Source: Phymatolithon calcareum (Eukaryota > Rhodophyta > Florideophyceae > Hapalidiales). From it: a DNA stretch of 64,000 bases. Numbering within the stretch: the stretch's first letter is position 1; each line of letters starts with the position of its first letter. The position numbers and the translations under genes were made by a program. The notes below the pieces were generated by a model. That model made no database searches and had not been told where the DNA came from. It saw only the letters and a list, made by a program, of their open reading frames with translations. The DNA lies in the NCBI GenBank assembly GCA_977006965.1, contig OZ345365.1, positions 1,426,001 to 1,490,000 on the forward strand, written 5' to 3'. Below, piece after piece: positions 53,961 through 64,000 of the stretch.

Positions 53961-54984
53961 ACACCACACAGGGCGGAATCCATGTACTAACATACCTTCT
54001 TCTTCGAGATACATATCGTACGCATACGTTATGTGACCAAAAGTATCAACAACTCTGCGATTGCCAGGGTCTGGATCAACAAGGCGAAGGCGGCTGACGA
54101 TGCATATTCTCATGTTTCGTCCGCTCCTTATCTTTCTTTCCACTATTGATTGTAAAACACCTTTCCGAATCTGGGACCCATGATGATATTCAATTGCAGA
54201 GTATCGCGGACCCCTTCTGTTAATATTCCGCCCAGCATAAGCAATTTGACGAACATCAACTTCTTGGTCTGCTCCATTGAACCATGGAACACCGTGAACA
54301 TGATAAACTTCTTGGTGTTCCATACTGTGGCAATTGTAGACGGGTCTAGCTCACTCCTCAGAATTTCTTCAGTATGCTGTACAGATTTATCTTTAAACAA
54401 ATCCTGCAAGCGCAAACTCTCTTCCTCTCCTCTATAGTCATCCTCTTCCTTCAATTCCGGTTCATCGTACCTGGTACGGTTGTTAATGTTCGAACGAAAT
54501 GTGGTTGCGAAAATGCGAATGGTTGAGATGTACTTTGGCTCAAAGTCCGGATCTTGATTAGCATTGAAGCCCTCCATTGAAGCTGAATTGCCGTCGGCAG
54601 CTTGTGCAATTTGTCTGACAACAAGGAGTTCAGGTCCAATAATTTCAAGATTTCTGTTCGATGCATAGTAGCTCTGTTTTGTCGCATTGTGCATGCTTTC
54701 GTTCTCACCAGATTCACCGAGCCTTGAGCATCCATACGAGTAAAGATGGTCTCTAATATGTCGCATTGTCCGATGAAGCTTGGCACTTATTGGGACAGAC
54801 AAAGCCTTCGGAAGCATCACTCCTGCATCAAAGCAGAGTTTATGCAAACTTTCAATTTGTGATTCTGTCCCAATTCCAGCAATCCGAGGCAGGTTGATAC
54901 CGCTAAGCTGAATTTGCACTTCGATGAGATGTACAGCAGCTTGCAAAAGTAATTCATCATCCGCCATTGTATCTGGCTGAAGAC
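53961..54984 (-). pseudogene. Unknown gene, 3' part, split by LINE-W
   Basis: The long frame 54984-54143 encodes LPRIAGIGTESQIESLHKLC, KLHRTMRHIRDHLYSYGCSR, GENESMHNATKQSYYASNRN, then an acidic segment and MGPRFGKVFYNQ. It shifts near 54150 into a frame with RKIRSGRNMRICIVSRLRLV and VVDTFGHITYAYDMY. The style (KLHxxxRHIxxHL, ExMHxxTKxxYxxxNR) recalls C-terminal regions of some eukaryotic DDE transposases, but I cannot name the family. The upstream part continues after the LINE at 56795. Confidence 0.55.
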
Positions 54985-54994
54985 CCATCAGGGC

Positions 54995-56784
54995 GGTCGG
55001 CCCTGACGGAGTGGCAGTTGAAATGATGCATGCGAATAAGGAAGCCGGATTGAGTATATTGATAGCCTTATGGGAGAAATGTGGGAGTCTCAAATGTCTT
55101 CCGCGAGCGTGGCGTGAAGCTACTCTGATCCCTCTGTACAAGAAAGGCCCACCCCGTGTTGCAGCGAACTACAGACCTATATCGCTATTAAGTCAAGCCA
55201 GGAAAATCATCGATTCCGCACTCGACTCATACATAAGGGAACACTACCGTCTCAACAGTGCCCAGATAGGTTTCCGAAAAGACAAGAGCACATATATTGC
55301 GATACTCCGTGCATAATGTGCCATGAAAGATGGGCATCCGTTTGTCGCGGTTCTTGACCTCTCTGCAGCATATGACAGGGTGCTACGAGACATCCTCATG
55401 AAAAGACTCGAGCAGAAGCTACCCGGCGAAATAACAAGGATGGTGACATATCTTCTGAAACCCTCGTGGGTTACGTCAGCAGGCGGTGATACACGAACAT
55501 GGTGCATTATCGATAGAGGAGTACCTCAAGGGTCCCCACTGAGCCCGTGCCTGTACAATATCTTCATGGACACATTCGCGGAAGCGGTCTCCAAGGTCCC
55601 CAGCGACATCTCTGAAAATCCAGCGCAACTGTTCGCTGACGATGTCCAGCTGCAATCAAAGGATGGAGAAGGAATGCAGAAGCTACTTGATATAGCGACT
55701 ACCTGGGCGAAGGAAAATGGTATGATCTGGAACACAAAGCCAGGAAAGAGCGAGATCCTTAAATACAAGGGACTCAGGAAAAACACCTCCCACATTACGG
55801 GTCGAGTTCTTCATCAAGCTTGGAGGCTCTCGTATCTCGGTATAAGCATGAACCACAAAGGCGTAACAGACGACATGGCGTTATCAAGAGTACGATATGC
55901 AGTGGGATGCATACACAAACTGCGGGATATTGGAGTCAATGTTCGAGGCTTTCAGCCTGTGACATGCATTAGAATCTTCAAGTCGCTTATTTTGCCAATG
56001 TGGGAGTATGCACTCCTCGTGACGCCTCTGACAAAGCGATTACAATCAGCAATCGAATCTGCAGAAGGTTTATTCTTCAAGTTTTTTTTTTGGGACATAT
56101 GCCCAGCACCGCCATGGAAGAATGCGAGTTCTGTGCCGACTAGAACCACCTGCCATGAGGAGAAGACACCAAGCAGAAAGGTTCTCTGCGAGTCTAGTGA
56201 GACAGAAGAAGCGCCTCGACGAAGCAGATGAGTATTCTGGGAGAGATGAAGACATTAAGGAGTCAACCAAGGACATAGAGTGCCTCAAGAAAAATGAAGA
56301 TCTGCAGCAAGCACTCGATAAAGCCAAGGAGGGCTCAGTCTCAAAGTAAGGGCGACGAAAAGAAATAATTGAGTTATGGGCAGAGGAAGAAGAGGGAAGA
56401 TCGCTCGAGATACCAACTTATTCGAACAATCTACCGATGGTTCTTCGCGTAAGAGCAAGGTCTACACGGTTGCGATGCCTACGGCTGATATTCAATAGAG
56501 CACCTCTTTGGAGAAAATCAGTACTTGGTGCATACTTTGGTGTCACAGCCGTGATTGAGCTGGTCGCGCTCCAACGCATTCTTTCTTCATCCAAAGTTAG
56601 TTCTGAAATTGAATATGAATGTAAGCGACTCACTGGAGCACTTGTTGGGAGAGAAATACGAATCAAGGATATACTGAATAGTCAAACTACGTGAGCTTAG
56701 AAAATTGTGCGAAAGCGGTCCTGTTACTCTTCAAGAGAGGCTTTGGAGCTTTTAAAATAAATCAACACATATTCCGCCCCCCCC
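54995..56784 (+). mobile_element. LINE-W, 5'-truncated, with reverse transcriptase
   Basis: Flanked by CCATCAGGGC (54985-54994 and 56785-56794). The first frame (55011-55316) has REATLIPLYKKGPPRVAANYRPISLLS. The second (55323-56231) has LDLSAAYDRV, RGVPQGSPLSPCLYNIFMD and LFADDVQL. The post-RT region and terminal domain run through 56122-56694 in other frames, and the UTR ends GGAGCTTTTAAAATAAATC. It carries several frameshifts and stops. Confidence 0.94.
55011..56231 (+). pseudogene. LINE-W reverse transcriptase
   Basis: RT motifs 1-7 are recognisable, including the catalytic Asp in AYDR and the FADD box. FADD with PQGSPLSP is typical of Jockey/CR1/I-type non-LTR retrotransposons. A stop at 55314-55316 separates the fingers from the palm. 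The frame is lost at ~56100 in a run of T. There is no endonuclease domain because of 5' truncation. Confidence 0.92.
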
Positions 56785-56794
56785 CCATCAGGGC

Positions 56795-56948
56795 TACCCC
56801 CAAAAAAGGAGTTACCTCTTGTCTGTCCGTCGCTGTCATTCCGGCATGCACTTCATTATCAGTGCTACTAAATGGTGACACATTTTTTGAAGACACAATT
56901 TGGGGAAATCGAGAATCCTCCTGTTTGCGATTCGGACAATGTCCGATT
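56795..56948 (-). pseudogene. Unknown gene, upstream part beyond LINE-W
   Basis: On the minus strand NVSPFSSTDNEVHAGM...PFLGVALMG is open and joins, with one copy of the target duplication removed, in frame to LQPDTMADDELL at 54984. This proves that the reading frame existed before LINE-W arrived. Its 5' end is lost where the second two-TM copy starts (~56945). Confidence 0.6.
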
Positions 56949-58725
56949 TTGAAAGTGTCCCTATACTCGAAAGAGATTTTCACAGACTGCATCAAGTAAG
57001 AGCCGCGGACCGATTGCTAACTGGGATCTTCATCAAGAAGTGGACGAGCTCAGCTACTGCTCCTAGGTCTCAAGCATTCTATTCGCAGCTTTGTTCCTCG
57101 GATTAAGCCTATACACCGAGTATGCAAGTGGTTCAGTCCCTAGAACTCGCATCTGGCTAGCTCCTGCATCCACGAATACAAGCCTACAAGGAAAACCCAA
57201 ATTCTATGACACCAATCTGGAAGGAGCGTGGCCTGATGCGGGATGCATGTCTAAAGCATCGAGAATGGCAATTCATAATTTGTCCGAAGATATCGTCGTA
57301 CGTAAAGTTCAGGGGTTTCTTCCTGCTCCTCGGCTTGGCACTTGGCTCGAAGCAGCAAATGAAACTGTGTCTGTCAATGATATGAGCACTGGAAAACTTG
57401 AGTCAATTTATGATAATGGAACTCATCTACTTTTCCACGTACAAACCGGAGATTATTCTATGTTATTTCCTGTTATGAGAAAGTATGCATTTCACAGTAA
57501 CATCAAAGTCTTGCTTGCTATGCAAAAAGCGAAAACATCAGTGTGGTGGTGATTGGTAATCTAATACACTTCCACTATGGCTTGTTCGGTTTCCAACCCG
57601 TGGGCACGAAACTGCTACTATCAAATGACGCGTTTACAGTAGTAGCTTTCGATGAGGCGCACAGAGAGGCTTGGGCCTCAGTGACGCGCGCTCTTACAAG
57701 GATTCAGTTTTGGAAATCAGACGCCGTAACACCTATAGAGACTTCTTTGTGAGATTCAAGTATGCTGCAATTGCAACAGGGCATATTTGCAAAGAAGAAC
57801 CACAAATAGAGACCGAAATATTGCAGATACCACGAAACCCAAGGCTCATCGTGCATGACAAGCCCAGGATAACGTCGATTCGTTTGAACAGAACTGCAAT
57901 GTGCATTGGATTATTTCAGAAGGAGCTGATCATGTTTCGGGAAACTCAAAATTCTAGTATGGCTTGCTACGAGCAAAGTTACGCGAAGATCTGCACGAGA
58001 AACCAATCTGACAGTACTATCCATTTGATGAATATTCATCCGTATTCAAATCATCATGATATTATATGGATGGATGGATTTCTGTTTTATTGAAGCTCCC
58101 TTAGTCAATTATCATTGCACCTGAGGGATTTTTCGTTGCGCTACAATCTTTCGCTTACGTTTGCATTTTGATTTCGGACATTTTCTTTGGACGTTATCAA
58201 CTGCCATTTCCAGCATCTCTGATATTATATGGACAATATCATTCAAAGATCAAGGTATAAGATTGGCGGATCTGGCAAGAGCAGCGTTTGTGTCATATTT
58301 GATGTCATGGAGAGTGCGGCGTGCTCATGCCCATCGAGGAGGCTGAGAACGATTTGCAGCATTTCGCAAAGGGAATGCCGAAGTTGACACAAGTTGGGGT
58401 GTCGCATTCTGTATACACCGAAGTAATCCGGGAGCAGGAAAGGGCAACCATAATCACATGGGTCTTAATACTCTGGGCCTTGTTATTCTTTTTAGGGTTG
58501 AGCTATCTATTCTACACCACAATGACGAAGACCATGCTGTTTCCAGACGCGGATTTTCTGTATCGCCGCGCGGTAATACAGCAACACACGAGGTTCAACT
58601 CTGTCAAATCGATTCGCAATCCATCGACCGTAAGAATAACTGGGACAGGAGAGCTAGTTGAACTCAAAATATCTTATGATGACTTTGAGTCTGGCAATAC
58701 AGCCACCAGGGATTCGGTGATATAA
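56945..58725 (+). pseudogene. Two-TM membrane protein pseudogene, second copy
   Basis: It aligns with 15400-17074 throughout. Damage includes a ~40-bp deletion near 57020, a stop at ~57064, a frameshift near 57450-57540, the shared frame change at ~57700 and a 149-bp LINE-T insertion at 58071-58219. The last 134 codons (58321-58725), with the second transmembrane helix, are still open. Confidence 0.88.
58071..58219 (-). mobile_element. LINE-T 3'-end insertion
   Basis: It is flanked by the 14-bp duplication TGATATTATATGGA (58057-58070 and 58220-58233). The other copy of the two-TM gene is the empty site (~16574). Its tail is a TGGA repeat. Confidence 0.88.
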
Positions 58726-58947
58726 CGATGATAGAGTTGCTGCTCATCGTATTTCAGTATGATCGATCTACACTAGGAATGAGTATCAACAAAATTCTGA
58801 GGGCTGACACAATTGTTGCTGTTGTGTCAGTCGTCAGAATAGAAGCGCGCATTATCTGCTGTTACTGTAGAATCGTCAAACCGCCATTGCTACAACAAAA
58901 TCACATTTTAAGAGCCTGTTTTTCTGGACTAGAAACGCATCCTCGAG
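58726..58947 (+). repeat. Two-TM gene 3' flank, left part
   Basis: It matches 17075-17300. It is cut by LINE-W at the site tactatggcgg and resumes at 59939-60214. Confidence 0.85.
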
Positions 58948-58958
58948 TACTATGGCGG

Positions 58959-59927
58959 GGGATATTTGATGATTTTATTTTGAGAGCTCCCAAAGCCTCA
59001 CCTTGGAGTAACGGGGCAGCTCTTGCGATAAACTCTAAGATAAAGTCGTCTGGCTACTCAAAACGTTCTTGATTCGTAATTCTCTCCCAACAAGAGCTCC
59101 TGTGAGTCTCTTGCTCTCAAACTCGATTTCCGTACTCATCTTCGACGACGCTAGGGTACGCTGTAAGGTGTCTAGTTCGACCACCGCGGTAATCCCACAG
59201 TAGGAACCCAATACTGATTTTCTCCAAAGGGGTGCTCGGTTGAACGTCAACCTTAGGCACTTTAAACGTGTTTGCTCTTTCTCCCATGTAAAGGATCCCT
59301 GGCAGCTTGTCTTCAATAGGAATCTTCATTGATCTTCATTCTTCTTCCTTTTCCCATACCTTAATTTTTTCTTCTCTCCACCTCTTCTCGTGACGGAAGC
59401 CGTTTTTATGCGAAATGGAGACTCTGGTCTCTGAGTTGAGTCCTCGTGGCTCATCAGAAGTGTTGCCCCAAGCGTCTGCAGATGCGTTGGTAACACTATA
59501 ATAAAAATCTCCACTTCTTCTTCTTCTTCTCGTGACGGATCCCTCCTGGGCTTTCTGAAGGGCTTGTCGCAAGTCTTTATATATCTTGAGATATTCAATA
59601 TCCTTCATTTCTTCCTTTACGTCCTCATCTCTTCCAAAGTACTCTTCTGTTTCTTCAATGCGCTTTTTGTGTCTCATCAGGCTTAATGCAAACCTTTCTG
59701 CTTGATGACGTCTCCTCATCTTTGGTGGTCCCAGTCGGCACAGAACTCGCATTCGGTCCAGGCGGTGTTCGGCATATTTTCCGAAAACATTCTTGCAGAA
59801 CAAGCCCTCTGCGGACTCGATTGCCGAGAGCAATCGATTTGTCATTGGAGTAGCGTGTAACGCATACTCCCATTTCGGGATAATTAGCGACTTACGAGAT
59901 CCTGATGCATGTCTCCGGTTTGAATCA
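58959..59927 (-). mobile_element. LINE-W, 5'-truncated, minus strand
   Basis: Flanked by TACTATGGCGG (58948-58958 and 59928-59938). The uncut site is at ~17290 in the first copy. It encodes the terminal domain (59035-59316: RLTFNRAPLWRKSVLG, ESKRLTGALVGRELRIK) and the RRRHQAERFALSLMRHKK segment (59655-59845). The RT is missing. Confidence 0.93.
59398..59525 (+). mobile_element. SINE-like Z2 element inside LINE-W
   Basis: Flanked by CTTCTCGTGACGGA (59384-59397 and 59526-59539). It ends CACTATAATAAAAATC plus a CTT tail. The LINE-W frame on the other strand remains open through the insert. A sister copy is at 17576-17705. Confidence 0.88.
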
Positions 59928-60214
59928 TACTATGGCGGAGCGTTCCTTTTTGCGCGCACATGCGTTGTTCAGAATGCAGATGCAAAAACTTTTAGTTCAG
60001 TGTTATCCACGGTCACCCGCAACAGGTCCACGAGTATGTGCACCAATTATCATAAATGAACTTACAAATAGAGCTCCTGGAGAGAGCAATAAACCTAGAT
60101 GATGTGCATCGCGATCGACGTCCGTGAGAGCAAGAACACGAAACTTTCGACTGTACATGTGAATCAAACACAAAAACTGACTTTCAAGATAGATCTGGTC
60201 TCCAGCGAGTATGG

Positions 60215-60845
60215 GGAACAGCAAGAAGAGCACCGCACCAGGAAAGTTACGTTCGCCAAGAATAATATATTATTATTGGCGAACGTAATTTTCCTGTTAT
60301 ATATAACACACAGAACAGTAAGGCTGACAAAGGAAGGAGAGAGCCTTGAATCGAAGAGAAAGAGGAAAATTCCGTACGACAAGACAAGAGAACTCCCTGC
60401 AATATTTAAATTTCCACAACTGAAACAAAGGCAACTGGCGGTTCAGTACGCCTTTGGAAGATTCCCCCAAGTGTCTACCACACTGATGGCAGATAGATTC
60501 GGAAACAAAGTCAGACAGCACATGGAGACCCTGGATCGCAACATGTCAGTCTATGAACTCAAGGAAGACGACAGAGCGGCAACTGAGAAGGCATTAGATG
60601 ACCTTTTGCTCTTCAGCAAAAGCATCATCGAGAGTATGCAGCATGAAGAAGACCTGTACTGAAAGAAGAAGCGACGCCTCGAAACTGTTACGAAGAGCAA
60701 TCAAAACAACCGAACACATGCTAAGGTCCCAGATAGAATGCGAGACATAAGAGTAGAGCCGCCCTAGCGAGGGCAGCACCTGAGGAAGCCCTGCCCGTAT
60801 ATTCGTATGACTGCGGGGCTTTAAAAAAATTGCATTAATAAAACA
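60215..60845 (+). pseudogene. LINE-X 3' end with internal palindrome
   Basis: It contains EEHRTRKVTFAKNN followed by the 54-bp palindrome (60241-60294) and a short TGTTATATATAACA palindrome. The terminal domain is then nearly intact (60310-60660: KRKRKIPYDK, LKQRQLAVQYAFGRFP, STTLMADRFGN, ending EEDLY). The UTR has gaggaagccctg and an ATTAATAAAAC end. Confidence 0.85.
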
Positions 60846-61387
60846 AAACAGTGAGGACGAAAGCAAGCAGAAACAGAATTGTTTGCACAAGGTGGATTGT
60901 TCGCGGCAGATCCGGTTCGTGCTACTGAACTATACATCTGGCCAATTGATGAGGGCGCTAACGTGTGCGCCATTGAAGGCTGGCTGATTTGCTGATAAGT
61001 GGAACAGAAGGAGTACGAGCGGACCAGCGTCGGGCTGTGAAGCTGTGCAAGCGTTCCATCCAGGATTACGGGCATGGACCTGCCATGAACAAGTAGGATA
61101 ACTTTCTCTAAGATGGTGCAGAGGGTGTCCCAGCATCCGCTTGGGTCTGTTGAACTATACACGCCAGCAGATGATGAAGGCGCAAGCGTGGTCGTCATGC
61201 ACAAATTGGCAATGCTGATGGAGGACGGAGTTGAAGCAGTACCGGCAGACGCGGCTCGTGCGGTAGAGCTGTATAATGGGGCTATCGAAGAAGGTGGATA
61301 TGTTCCTGCCATGTAAAACCTTGGACAGATGCTCCAATATGGTGCGGACAATATTCCGGCCGATCGTGGTGCTGCTCATGAGCTATG

Positions 61388-61563
61388 CAAGGAGACCGGA
61401 GGTGGGTTTTTGTAGTCCACTGAATCGTGCTACACCAAGAAGAAAAGAAACGCTTCCATCGACATAATCCAGTCAAAACCTCTTCTTGGCACTAGGAAAG
61501 CTGCGTCAAGCGTCAGCAGATGCGTTGGTAACTTTTAAATAAAAATCTGCCTTTCTTCTTCTC
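61388..61563 (+). mobile_element. LINE-Z 3'-end insertion (same event as 11872-12043)
   Basis: Same insertion point, flanks and tail as in copy 1, so it predates the duplication of this locus. Confidence 0.85.
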
Positions 61564-61578
61564 CTTGAGCTATACAGA

Positions 61579-61932
61579 CACGCTTGGTACCAATATTATT
61601 TTTATTTTTTTAATGCAATTTATTGCAATAAATTGCAATAAAGTCTTAATTGCCCTGAGAGGTGCTTATTGCAATAGCTATTGCAAAAAGTAATGGCATA
61701 TGATCGAAAATCAGGGTGCACCCTTGCCCTCCTCTGCGCTGGCAAGATCGCCGAATGCGCGAGTGAAGACATGGCGCAGGAGGACCTGAATTTGATTCTG
61801 TTATTGCAATTGATATTGGAAGAATGGTAAGATATTGCAATTCCTATTGCCTTCAACCTTGCATTTTTGGTATTGCAATTCCTATTGCATCATGTGCCCC
61901 AATAAAGAACAATAATATTGGTACTATCCCTG
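61579..61932. mobile_element. hAT MITE with TTGCAATA arrays
   Basis: Its ends are CACGCTTGGTACCAATATT and, inverted, CAGGGATAGTACCAATATT. They are flanked by TATACAGA (61571-61578 and 61933-61940); the empty site is at ~12051. About nine ATTGCAAT-type motifs crowd both halves. Confidence 0.88.
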
Positions 61933-61977
61933 TATACAGACGAGCAGTGGATGATGGAGAGGACGTAGTTGTCATGG

Positions 61978-63955
61978 GGGATATTTGCTGATTTAATTAA
62001 AAGCTCCCAAAGCCTCAATTTGAGTAACAAGGCAGCTTCTCGCTGTTTTCCATACTCATTTCTCTACTATCCTTCTAATATCTCCTTAATCAGAATTGCT
62101 CTCCCTGTGAGGGCCAGAGAAAGTCTTTTGCATTCATATTCCGTTTCTTGGTCCATCTTCATAGACCGTAGTATACGTTGCAACACGATAAGCTCCGCCA
62201 CAGCACCAGTCCCAAAGTACTTCGCCAGAATGGATATTCTCCGCAAAGGAACTTTGTTGAAAATGACTCTCACGCATCTCAACCGCGCAGTTCTGTCCCT
62301 TCTCATCACGACCTATTCGAGACGGCACTAACCTATCTTAAGCAGCGAGTTTCAGCAAAATCGTTGAGGGACCTGCTCTTTAAAGACGAAGGAGAAGGCT
62401 TGGAGGCGAGCAGAAAGAGGAAAATTCCTTATGATATTCCCGGGTCTACTCCCGCCATCATCAGACTACCGAAAGCACGTCACCGCCAATTGGCGATTAA
62501 ATGGCCATTCGGACGTTTCCCCCCATTGAGTACCACACTTCTGGAAGACAAATTCGATGAAATCGTACCAACTCTCATGAACAAGCTCGAAGTGTACCTT
62601 CAAAAATATCGACTAACAGAAGAGGAGACTAGTGAGACTGAAAAGGCACTTGACAAAGTACTATTCTTCACAATCGTCTTTTATGACGACATGGAATAGA
62701 CCAAGACAAAATAGAACGGCGACGCTGAGTTTACTACGAACAGGACAAGTGGACTCTAAGCTTTTCCCTCCACCTTCTCTGGAGGAGGGTTTTTGCAGCT
62801 AGGGCTACGACGATAGCAACGAGCCCGGGTTTTGCGGGCTTTAACAGAGTAACGGAGCTACCAAGGTAGTAGCATCTGAAACGCATCTCCCTTACAGTCT
62901 TATGAGTGTTTCTGAGGGCGTTTAATAAATTCAAAATTCAAAAAAAAAGTTCTGTCCCTTCTATATAAAACTTTTGGTAGGTCGTTCGGTACGCCGATCG
63001 AGATTTTAACTGTCCTGCCCTCTTCTTCCAACGACCAGACTTTGACTGTTGCTTGTAAGCGTCCCTTTTTTGACACCGTACCTTCTTCCGCTTGTTTCAG
63101 AGCTTCTTTACGGTGTTCCTTTTCCCCGAGATACCCAATGTCCTTTGATACGTCTTCCAGATCATCATCTCTTCCCTGGTATTCTTCTGAAAGCTTCAGG
63201 AACTTCCTCCGTCTTACCAAGCTTAAGGCGAACCTTTCAGCCTGGTGCATTCTCCTCATCTGTGGGCTGGTGAGATGGCAGAGCACTCGCATCCTCTCCC
63301 TTCGATACTCGGCATAATTTCCGAAAACGAATCTGTAGAAAAGACCTTCTGCTGCTTCAATTGCCGATAGCAGTGGTTTCGTGATCCGGCTCAGGTGAGT
63401 TGCATACTCCCATTTGGAGAATCAACGACTTGAAAATCCTGATGCACGTGGTTGATTGGAGACCTCTGACGTTCAAGCCAATTTGGCAGATTTTGCGGGG
63501 AGCCCTGAGGAGCACCACGGTCGATAATGCACCACGTTTTCGTTTCATCTCCTGCGGATGTGATCCACGACGGATTCATCAGGTAAGATACCATCTTTTT
63601 TATTTATGTGCGCCGGCAACTTTTTCTTCAGTCGCTCGAGGAGGACATCCCTCGGGACGCTGTCATACGCTGCTGACAATTCAAGTACAGCAACGAACGG
63701 GTGACCATTTTGCATAGAATTCTTTTCGCGAAGTATGGCCAAATATGTGCAATTGTCTCTCCGAAAACCCAGTTGTGCTCTGTTAAACCGGTAGTGATCC
63801 CTTATTATGAGTCTAGGGCGGAATCGATTATCTTTCTGTAGAGAGATAGGCCTGTAGTTTGCTGCAATGTGTTCTGGACCTTTCTTGTAGAGAGGAATAA
63901 GTGTTGCTTCCTGCCATTGTCGTGGGAGGAACCTCAATCGCCCGCATGTCTCTAT
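61978..63955 (-). mobile_element. LINE-W', internally deleted, interrupted by LINE-U
   Basis: Flanked by TTGTCATGG (61969-61977 and 63956-63964). The N-terminal RT part is at 63937-63545 (EATLIPLYKKGPEHIAANYRPIS, LELSAAYDSV). At PQGSP (~63510) the sequence jumps to the post-RT region, so the FADD box is deleted. The post-RT (63292-62965) and terminal domain (62309-62067: RVIFNKVPLRRISIL) are joined in frame once LINE-U is removed. Confidence 0.9.
62304..62948 (+). mobile_element. LINE-U, 5'-truncated, inside LINE-W'
   Basis: Flanked by GTTCTGTCCCTTCT (62290-62303 and 62949-62962). The frame to 62699 has SRKRKIPYDI, RHRQLAIKWPFGRFPPLSTT and TEKALDKVLFF, the same terminal domain as LINE-X and LINE-Z. 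The 3' end is a poly(A) tract of nine bases, unlike the CTT tails of LINE-Z. Confidence 0.92.
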
Positions 63956-63964
63956 TTGTCATGG

Positions 63965-64000
63965 AGGGATATTTGATGATTTTATTTTTGAGAGCTCCCA
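63965..64000 (-). repeat. Start of another LINE-W 3' end
   Basis: agggatatttgatgatttta...gagagctccca repeats the LINE-W 3' terminus directly after the target duplication of LINE-W'. The element continues past the window. Confidence 0.8.

Larger units (their letters stand above)
60848..61977 (+). pseudogene. Sel1-repeat gene fragment (copy 2)
   Basis: Duplicate of 11330-12335. The frame 61113-61316 has AVPADAARAVELYNGAIEEGG. It shares the LINE-Z insertion (61388-61563) and additionally carries a hAT MITE (61579-61932). It is cut by LINE-W' at TTGTCATGG. Confidence 0.78.

Noticed and set aside
1-64000. Prokaryotic defence or other novel multi-gene system
   Set aside because: Gene structure, LINEs, MULE, hAT and chromodomain gypsy elements show a eukaryotic nuclear region. 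No set of adjacent intact genes suggests a cooperating system.

Overview
This window is nuclear DNA from a eukaryote and is dominated by transposable elements. No ribosome-binding sites, operons or tRNA/rRNA genes are visible. Nearly every long reading frame with a recognisable product belongs to a retroelement, a DNA transposon or a decayed host-gene duplicate. Short consensus introns and TATA boxes are plausible but cannot be proven here. The host is not identifiable with confidence. The Ty3/gypsy reverse transcriptase (WIDD box, CHGYWQ motif) is of a type I associate with oomycetes and other protists, and the Sel1-repeat genes would also fit a red alga. Both are guesses.

Layout: 0-4.2 kb holds an ORF1-like LINE gene (minus), the 3' end of LINE-X (plus) and of LINE-Y' (minus). 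4.8-7.3 kb is a Tc1/mariner (IS630-like) transposase gene broken by a solo LTR, a TA-flanked MITE and one stop codon. 7.8-10.5 kb is a nest of non-autonomous DNA elements. 10.5-12.3 kb has LINE scraps and a Sel1-repeat pseudogene. 12.4-13.3 kb is a GC-rich segment of unknown nature. 15.3-17.6 kb carries a frameshifted two-TM membrane protein gene with a conserved 3' flank. 18.1-19.4 kb is a MULE with ~80-bp terminal repeats.

19.47-25.88 kb (copy A) and 27.20-35.53 kb (copy B) are a large direct segmental duplication. Each copy has a GT14 glycosyltransferase pseudogene, a small conserved ORF and a Sel1-repeat gene (331 aa in A, 559 aa in B, differing by exactly six 38-residue repeats). The copies serve as each other's empty sites and reveal several LINE insertions with target duplications, one only 39 bp long. 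35.6-36.6 kb has two more MITEs. 37.7-45.4 kb holds unrecognised ORFs, LINE-X, LINE-Y' and a hAT element. 45.95-51.11 kb is a complete but decayed Ty3/gypsy element with a chromodomain. 52.9-53.95 kb is a hAT element.

53.96-64 kb is a pile of nested insertions. A minus-strand gene of unknown function is split by LINE-W. It is followed by a decayed second copy of the two-TM gene, itself hit by two LINEs, one of which contains a SINE-like insert. Next come LINE-X, a second Sel1 pseudogene with a hAT MITE, and a LINE-W' carrying a LINE-U insertion.

LINE family names (X, Y, Y', Z, W, W', U, V, T) are local labels used only here. The genes do not form a pathway; the interest lies in the insertion history, which can be read from target-site duplications and empty sites inside the window itself.
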